Assembly (NCBI GenBank): GCA_964017235.1
Contig: OZ024936.1
Location: forward strand, 31,890,040-31,954,039
Source: Sabellastarte sp. h YS-2021
Taxonomy: Eukaryota > Annelida > Polychaeta > Sabellida > Sabellidae
Length of the DNA stretch: 64,000 nt
Reading direction: 5' to 3'
Under the pieces are notes generated by a model. The model did no database searches and was not told the DNA's origin. It worked only from the letters and a program-made list of their open reading frames with translations. The position numbers and the translations under genes were made by a program. Shown here in pieces: positions 58,151 through 64,000 of this stretch; the stretch's first letter is position 1; every line of letters begins with the position of its first letter.

Positions 58151-59162
58151 TTGCTGGCATATTTACCAAAAAATAAGAGGAGAGGTAGTCAGGAGATGGA
58201 GAAGATGTCCACACAGGTCCAGGCAAGAAGTCCAGAGATGGATGAGTTGACTTGTGTTACAGAGACTCAGCAGACCCAGCTGGCAGTTGGGGTGGAGGAG
58301 GTGGTGGTGGGAGTTGACGATCCTCTGCAGATGTCAGATACAGAACAGGGTGACATTGCTCAAGGGCAAGGGTAAGTCAACAGCAAGGGAGGGGCAATAT
58401 GTATCAGAAGAGAAGGCTGAAAAAAGAGGCAAGAAAGCCGCTGTTCTGTTCAGTGCTGAGAAGGAGCAGAAATTAGTGGATTTTTTGCATGACAATGAAA
58501 TTCTCTACAACAAGCGTTTAAAGGACTACACAGATAGATCAAACAGGGAGGCTGTGTGGGGTCAGTTTTGTGAGGAGAACAACTTGGACAAAGATGCCTG
58601 CCAAAGATGGTTTCAGAGCCAGTGCACACTCTTCAGCAAGGTCACTCACATGAAGTCGGTCCTGGGGGAACCACAGCTGACAGAGCGGCAAAAATGGACC
58701 AGAGACAATTTTGACTTCCTGAGGGACCACATCGTGCGCCATCTTAAAGGAAAAAGTGAATTCAGGGCTCCAAAGGGGTCAGCTTCCCAAGCCAGTGCAG
58801 CAGCAGGCTCAGCATCCAGACAGGAGACTATGCACATAGAACCATTCCAGGATACTTCTCGTCCAGAATCCACATGTGACCCAGCAGATATGTCGCACCT
58901 GGATACACATACGCCAACTCCTAGATCGTGTGGTGTCAGAGTGACTTCAAGCTTAGCAGACCTCCAATCAACTCTCGTGGAATCTCGGAGGGGCATAACA
59001 AAGTTAAAAGACATTGTGGTCAAAAAAATGACTGATGACAAACCCGATAACCCAAGACTGGGCTGCTGTGACTTTCTAAAGGTGGAGGTGGTACAACTAA
59101 CCAGCGACTCGTATGACGAGTTTCAAAAAGAGACATTCAACTTGGTGCTGAGACTTAACTGA
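58151..59162 (+). pseudogene. Harbinger accessory Myb/SANT-like DNA-binding protein
   Basis: A first frame (58151-58375, with an ATG at 58196) encodes an acidic Gln/Glu-rich start. A second frame open to 59162 continues with EEKAEKRGKKAAVLFSAEKE. It then holds the MADF/Myb-SANT-type domain: KLVDFLHDNEILYNKRLKDY, REAVWGQFCEENNLDKDACQ and RWFQSQCTLFSKVTH (about 58470-58650). The switch of frame near 58370 is either a 1-nt shift in GCAAGGGCAAGGG or, less likely, splicing at the GTAAGT there. In Harbinger elements this protein takes the transposase into the nucleus and helps it bind the ends. The C-part ends in a helical FQKETFNLVLRL stretch. It lies tail to tail with the transposase. Confidence 0.75.
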
Positions 59163-59940
59163 GTGACAAGCAGAAAGGTACCACCACGGAATGGGCATGA
59201 GTACCGCCACATACAGCCCAGCCTCAAACCAGTACCCATTGTCTCACACCCAGATACAGGCCCCACCACAGCAGATGCCACAAACATTTACACCACAAGG
59301 ACATCCACAGCTGCAGCATTTAAAACATTCACTGCAGCACTTCGAACAGACACAGCCAAATGCACCGGCGCAACAGCAGATCCAGGGCCAGGGTCCACAG
59401 CTTAGTATGCAGTCACAACAGAAAATGCCCGCCATGTCAGCACTGTAGCAGCCAATTCACCACCAGCAGCAGCAACTCATTCACCATCAACAGCAGCAGC
59501 AGCCCTTACAACAGCAAAAGCTGCAACCCATACAACAGCAACAGCAGCAGCCCATACAGCAGCAGTAGCAGCACCAGCCCATACAACAACAGCATCAGCA
59601 TCAAGAAACTGCCCCAGGTTCAGAGCAGCAGCACAAGCAACAAGGCAGCCAACAAACAGCACAACAGCAAGCATCACAGAGCGCAAAATTCCTTCCAGGA
59701 GCGGGTCATCTCACCACCAGTCACAGGCACTAGGAGAGAAAGCAGCCCATTACCACTTACCAGCACACCAGCTGGATTCAGTTTCTCACCACCACCAAAT
59801 GCACCCTCAGCCCATACTTTACCAACATACTGAACACATCAAATGGTGTCAACTTTGGGGCCATCCACACACCTCACTTCCAGCCAGTTGACAAAACATC
59901 CACCACCCCAACAGACCACCCAGCCGCAGGGGACCAGTAG
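59163..59940 (+). pseudogene. Gln-rich tail of the Harbinger Myb-like ORF, frameshifted
   Basis: In the frame open from 59167, the sequence runs ERYHHGMGMSTATYSPASNQ, then a Gln/Pro/His-rich tract (HFEQTQPNAPAQQQIQGQGP and many CAG/CAA runs to about 59690). Two TAG codons stand where CAG would continue the Gln run (59446 and 59566). This looks like the original C-terminal tail, joined to the Myb-like part by a shift near 59155. The Cys- and Ala/Val-rich frames on the other strand are artefacts of the CAG repeats. Confidence 0.6.
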
Positions 59941-61161
59941 CCAGCCACCGCCAGCTGATATCTCAGTGAAAGTTGATAGTATTTAAAGGCTCTTTTAAGG
60001 ACCGACAAATTTTTCCAAAACAATTATTTGAGCCATGCCGTTGTTATATATAAAATTAAAGAAACCCACCAACAAATGAAATAAAAATTCCCCACACAAC
60101 ATAAAACCCCTTATAAAATGGAAAAAGCAAATAACAATAGACAATGATCAGGTGAATATTAATATAACCAGAATTGTACTATCCAGCAAGATAGTTAATT
60201 AAATTTGTATTCAGCCAGAACCCCCTCCAGGTGAAGTCACAGGAGAAAAACTCCCCCCCCCCCAAAAAAAAAAAAAAAAAAATGTACAAAATGACTTAAT
60301 TCAGTAACACACCTCAAAGACACCTCCCCAACCCCAAAAATAGGAGGTAAAGGGGTGCTTGAACCTGTGTTCAGTTAGTTGGGGTTGATGGGGGATCCCT
60401 TCAATGTCCCACCCATATATACATTTATGCTTTCACTTGCTTCTTTCAGGTGGGGGAGGTACATTTGCCCTCAGTACTGGTGCCTTTGAGGATGGCTTGT
60501 GTGCTTAATTCCTTGACTGTCTATTGTTCCAAACCAATGTATGTCCTTCCTTTGAACCCTTCCATTTTGTCACCACACAGTGGGGGTGACACATATTTGT
60601 GCACATAAGCAGAGGAAAAGAAGGACATTGTTTGCCATTTTAACAATAGGTGTTTGATTTTATTTGCTGTTCATTGCTTCAGCATTATAAAGTTTCTAAT
60701 GACTGCAAATTAAAGTTTGTATGTTAAGCTATTGAACAAGTCAATATTGACCACACAGATGAATTTTTTAGTAGGCATATTAAAATCACAATAATAAATA
60801 TAAGAATATCAAGCATTTTATTGCAAAAAGTGTAAACTGCACACATTATTACATAACAGAAAGGACAATAATGTTTGACAAAAAATACACAATTAATACT
60901 TGAGCTTATCAACAAGTGTCCATGTAAAACTGTAGTAAAATTATATAGTCCATGAGGTAGCACATACATTTTAGTGTTCCATTGTAGTATTTAGTATTTA
61001 CATTGAGAAAGTCACTGTATCACAGTATTTACATTCACACCTAATGTTTTTGTTTATTTACATAACGTCTAAATTCTGTCCATTTGCCAAGGCACCTGGC
61101 CATCGGTCATGAAATAGTCCCTCAGAATATTCCTCTGTGTCTTTGCTGCCTCCAGTGGGTT
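59941..61161. other. Harbinger interior between the two convergent ORFs
   Basis: No ORF. It contains a C/A homopolymer block at 60254-60281 and should hold the 3' ends of both transcripts. No recognisable gene of its own. Confidence 0.5.
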
Positions 61162-62349
61162 TCAGCCCTCATGTGGAATGTCATTGCCCTCCAGCACTAT
61201 CGGGGGATCGGCCTCTGTCCCAAAGTCATCCTGTTGACCTGTGGGGTATCGCATCCTCAGCAGGTTATGGAGTACTAGGCAGGCCATGACCACCCTGGCC
61301 ACCATGGAAGGCTCCTGCTGCATTGGCCTCTGGAAGATCAGGAAGTGGGATGTTAGTATCCCGAAGGCGTTCTCTACCACCTTTCTTTCCCGGCTGAGCC
61401 TGTAGTTAAACACTCTCTGGTTCAAGCCCATACTGCATTTTAAGTAGGGCTTCATTAGCCAAAGCTTGAGGGGGAAAGCATCGTCCCTGAGGATGAAATA
61501 GTTCACCTTTGGCCCATAATCAACAAGGGATTCACTCTGTGGAAAGCTGATGGTGCCATCCTCTATTTTGTGCCTCAAATCTTAGCTCTTGAAAATCTGA
61601 GCATCAGAGCTTGACCCGGCAGCCCTCAAGTTCACCCACAGAAACTTGTAATCTCCATCCACCAAGGCCAGGAGTACAATTGAATGGAAGCCCTTGTAGT
61701 TGTGGTAGAGGCTGCCACCCTGTCGTGGACATCTGATTGAAATGTGCTTTCCATCCAGGGAACCCAGGGCATGTGGGATGTTCCACCTCTGATGGAAAAC
61801 AGACTCGACCTCCAACCAGTCTTCTGGGCTTGTGGGGCATGTCATCACCTCATTTTGAGAGGCCCTGATGATAGCATCGCAGACCTCAGGTACAAACTTA
61901 TTGATGGTCGACCTTGCCACCCTGAAAGCATACTGTGGGGTTGGGTAGCTGTCTCCACTGGCCAGGTGTCTCAGGGTGACTACCAACTTGAGTCCTGGAC
62001 TCAGAGGGTCTCTCATCCCAGTCCTCTCCCTCTGGATCGTGGGGCCGAGTCTCTGCTCCAGCTCTTGAAAGAGCTCGGGTGGCATCCGGATGAAGTTTCG
62101 GTATGCTATAGGGTCATCTAACTCGAGCCTTGGCATCAGTCTGGTGTACTGACCCTCTTCTTCATGCTCTGCCTGGCTTATCCATGCCTGACCCAATATC
62201 TTCTGTGTCTCTCCATTTGTAATATTACAAGTTGAATTTGCATAAGATCTCTGTTCTGTCTGTTCACCCTGGCTTCTAATCTGGCTAGTGGCTTTACCCT
62301 TACCCTTTGTATAGCAGGATCCAGGGATCCAGTGGTCACTAGCTCCCAC
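61162..62349 (-). pseudogene. PIF/Harbinger DDE transposase (HARBI1-like) with one internal TAA
   Basis: One frame on the minus strand from 62349 to 61162, interrupted only by TAA at 61584-61582. N-part: AWISQAEHEEEGQYTRLMPR, then YRNFIRMPPELFQELEQRL and the helix-turn-helix region (LRHLASGDSYPTPQYAFRVA, STINKFVPEVCDAI). The DDE_Tnp_4 catalytic core keeps all three acids: D in GSLDGKHISI (near 61750), D in SSSDAQIF (near 61600) and E in RKVVENAFGIL (near 61370). It ends MACLVLHNLLRMRYP. The stop lies just after the second Asp motif, so the product would be truncated before the Glu. The GTG at 62349 is not the true start; the first Met in the frame is LMPRL, so a 5' exon probably existed upstream. 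The fold is that of the domesticated nuclease HARBI1, but the terminal repeats show this is a transposon copy. Confidence 0.9.
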
Positions 62350-62749
62350 CAGGACACCTTAATGTTATCATAAAAATCCCTGATTGATAAGCTGACATCT
62401 GTGAGAGAAATAAAGATCCATAATCCCCATCCGTGAGTGTCCACAAGGTCCATAAACTGATCTGGGGGTGTCCTTGGGATGTCCTGATGCATCTCTATGT
62501 TGTCCTGGTGTGTCCTGGGGTGTTTCCGCTTCACTGCAGGTGGTCACAGATGTGTATCCGAGGGACATCCACAAGCAACAAAACACATCCCTAACGTCCT
62601 TGTGGCATCCTTTTTGTCCATAGACCGATCCTTGACACGTCCGTAAATCACTCACTTTTCTAACATTCCCCCTCCCCAAACTCCACCATCCGGATGAGAT
62701 CCTTGACAGTTACCATATATGGAACCATGGCCTATATCCATGGGGATCC

Positions 62750-62769
62750 GATAAAGTGTAACTGGCCCC
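62750..62769 (-). repeat. Harbinger right terminal inverted repeat
   Basis: Read on the minus strand: GGGGCCAGTTACACTTTATC, then GGATCC. It matches the left end over CCAGTTACAC and CGGAT. Confidence 0.85.
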
Positions 62770-62959
62770 TTTACAAGCGTGTTTTTATCAAATATTGTGG
62801 ATCTACACTCACATGCCAAAATGGTTAAACAACCTGCATGTTGGTAGGCAATAACTCGTTATGGTTAAACCATAAGGCATGATAGCAGGTGTTTCAAATC
62901 TGGTATTCACACTACTGGTGGTTTGCATAGAGTGGAAAGATTGGGCAGTAAAGTTAATA

Positions 62960-63215
62960 AAATTGAATGTCAGAAGGTTCAGCCAAAACTTTCAGTAAAA
63001 TGCATGTAAGTACTGTCGCTGACATAACTGAAAACCTATCTCTATGCAAAGGCATATCCTCCTTAGCTCATTTTCTCTTATGGCTTCTCTGTGGTGCCGA
63101 CCTGTTTTTGTCCCTGGACTTTGAGTTTGTATATTTCTATTGTCTTGTTGCACATTAGAGTCCACTACTCAGTGGAGATTAAGCACTATAAAAGTTAAAT
63201 TAGAATTAGAACTGT
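62960..63215 (+). mobile_element. 5'-truncated CR1-like LINE tail
   Basis: LKTYLYAKAYPP is readable at 63028-63066 after a broken approach. A 3' untranslated part follows with GTCCACTACTCAGTGGAGATTAAGCACTATAAAAG and TTAGAATTAGAA at the end. This is the same ending as the minus-strand copy at 30.6-31.1 kb, so it is the same LINE family. Only the last 250 bp were inserted. Confidence 0.8.
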
Positions 63216-63219
63216 TTAT

Positions 63220-64000
63220 CCGGAAATAGTGCAAATGTACCAGAGCTGGGAATTGCTTTAACAAATCGTTTTGATGTCCCCCAGAGCTATAATCTTGAGG
63301 ACGCAGAGGCTAGTATACTGTCTGATACTGTAGCTGTTCTGTAGTCGGGCACTGCACTTGTGAAAAAGGAATAAAAATACTAACAGAATTTTGCAGTTTA
63401 TGCCTAAACATCAGGTGCCATGCAAATTTGATGAACCTTGTTCTGATTTTAAGAATTGTCAGGACCAAATCGGAATACAATTTGGTTGTGAGCCTTTGAC
63501 TTCTATTGCTTTGTTTGATGGTACTCATACTTATTGGGAAAAATGCCTTTGACAGAGTGGGGGTACAATGTCCTAGGCCTGCAAATCCCTGTAGAAACTC
63601 AATTTAATGTTTGAGGGTTGGAGTCATCATTTGGCTGATTAATTTGACCAGCAGCTTCCGGACTTAATGGAATTTGGGTTTATGCTTGACCTTGATAGGG
63701 GTTGCCAATTGGAGGTCACTGAAACCAATCATAAATTGGCCTTGACCTATGATTCGGATGTTTCTCAGTATATACAAAAGGAGATGGCGTTTAAAGCTAT
63801 TATATGCCCTTTTTCTGAGCCTCCTTTTCCTTTGCATTTTTCTCCATTTTTGACTAGAGAAAAGGCTAATTCATATAGTAGGCGCACCATTATGGATCTC
63901 AGAGGACCTAAAGTTCAGTCTGTTAATTATGGGGTCAAAAGAATGAGCTATTTAGGTATTAAATTTCAGCGACAATATCCTTCTATTGATCACATTGTTA
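63220..64000 (+). pseudogene. DIRS-like retrotransposon reverse transcriptase, partial (runs off the window)
   Basis: Early remains include LTNRFDVP near 63260. The RT ORF follows with one shift and one TAA (63640): GLQIPVETQFNV, EGWSHHLAD, FDQQLPDLMEFGFMLDLDRG. From 63688 the frame is open to the end of the window: VSQYIQKEMAFKAIICPFSE, PLHFSPFLTREKANS, RRTIMDLRGPKVQSVNYGV, YLGIKFQRQYPSIDHIV. The series 'SPFLTREK-NS, RRTI-DL, SVN-GV, YLG--F---YPSID-IV' is the start of the RT domain in DIRS-type (tyrosine-recombinase) retroelements. The catalytic YxDD and the recombinase would lie beyond 64000. Better preserved than the remnant at 52-55 kb and not the same copy. Confidence 0.75.

Larger units (their letters stand above)
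57421..62769. mobile_element. Nearly complete PIF/Harbinger DNA transposon (about 5.3 kb)
   Basis: The terminal inverted repeats are CCAGTTACACATAGCCGGAT at the left (from 57423) and, read inward on the other strand, CCAGTTACACTTTATCGGAT at the right. Subterminal regions on both sides share GTCCTTGTGGCATCC (57540 and 62598, same orientation) and many ACGGA/TCCGTAA words, typical of transposase-binding zones. Inside are the two Harbinger genes facing each other: a Myb/SANT-like protein on plus (58.2-59.2 kb) and the DDE transposase on minus (62.35-61.16 kb). A 3-bp TWA target duplication expected for this superfamily could not be defined with certainty. The copy is young: one nonsense codon in the transposase, one or two shifts in the other ORF. 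Confidence 0.88.

Noticed and set aside
59244..59435. Cys-rich small protein on the minus strand
   Set aside because: It is the antisense of CAG/GCA runs in the Harbinger Gln tail.
59477..59686. Ala/Val-rich hydrophobic minus-strand protein
   Set aside because: It is also the antisense of the CAG repeats; no other support.
61744..62121. 125-residue plus-strand ORF
   Set aside because: Antisense of the Harbinger transposase; the minus-strand reading has the full DDE signature.
1..64000. CRISPR arrays, operons, ribosome binding sites
   Set aside because: The DNA is clearly eukaryotic; tandem repeats here lack regular spacers and the genes have introns.

Overview
The window is eukaryotic, AT-rich and mostly non-coding. 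Introns have GT..AG boundaries, coding exons are short, and there are many tRNA-headed SINEs, LINE remnants and foldback elements. The SINE family, a P2X7-type zinc-domain fragment, DIRS-like retroelements and the gene types present suggest a marine invertebrate, most likely a mollusc. That placement is inference; no rRNA or mitochondrial marker is present. Many apparent ORF starts here are TTG or GTG, so starts were re-chosen at ATG codons.

Three host genes are supported. (1) 16883-18730 (+): one intact 615-codon exon for a type II membrane glycosyltransferase of family GT61, with a splice acceptor just upstream of its ATG. (2) 28280-36277 (+): a six-exon secreted protein of about 362 residues. 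It has a signal peptide, a Gly/Tyr/Gln-rich exon, a lysine-rich exon and two PAN/apple-like six-cysteine domains. All five splice junctions keep frame. (3) 50108-51046 (-): an intact, intronless 312-residue rhodopsin-class GPCR with unusual DRY and NPxxY positions.

The rest is largely mobile DNA. 1.5-3.1 kb: L1-like LINE. 7.4-9.8 kb: three SINEs with target duplications. 10.8-13.6 kb: two related foldback elements, one of which splits an old retroelement gag-like ORF. 15.3, 27.3 and 37.5 kb: three copies of a 460-bp TA-flanked MITE. 19.4-21.2 kb: LINE (-). 22.0-22.5 kb: degenerate minisatellite. 30.6-36 kb: the introns of the PAN gene carry a LINE tail, 5S-like repeats, a hairpin and two SINEs. 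41.1-46.2 kb: two copies of one LINE flanking a decayed P2X7-like zinc-domain gene. 48.2-48.85 kb: L1-like RT (-). 49.2-50.0 kb: pogo-like terminal repeats. 52.4-55.1 kb: decayed DIRS-like retroelement with a SINE inside it. 57.4-62.8 kb: a nearly complete PIF/Harbinger transposon with terminal repeats, a Myb/SANT-like ORF (+) and a DDE transposase (-) broken by a single TAA. 63.2-64.0 kb: DIRS-like reverse transcriptase running off the window.

The most notable items are the modular secreted PAN gene, the nearly intact Harbinger element, the in-frame-reconstructable gag ORF split by a MITE, and the dense set of foldback families.
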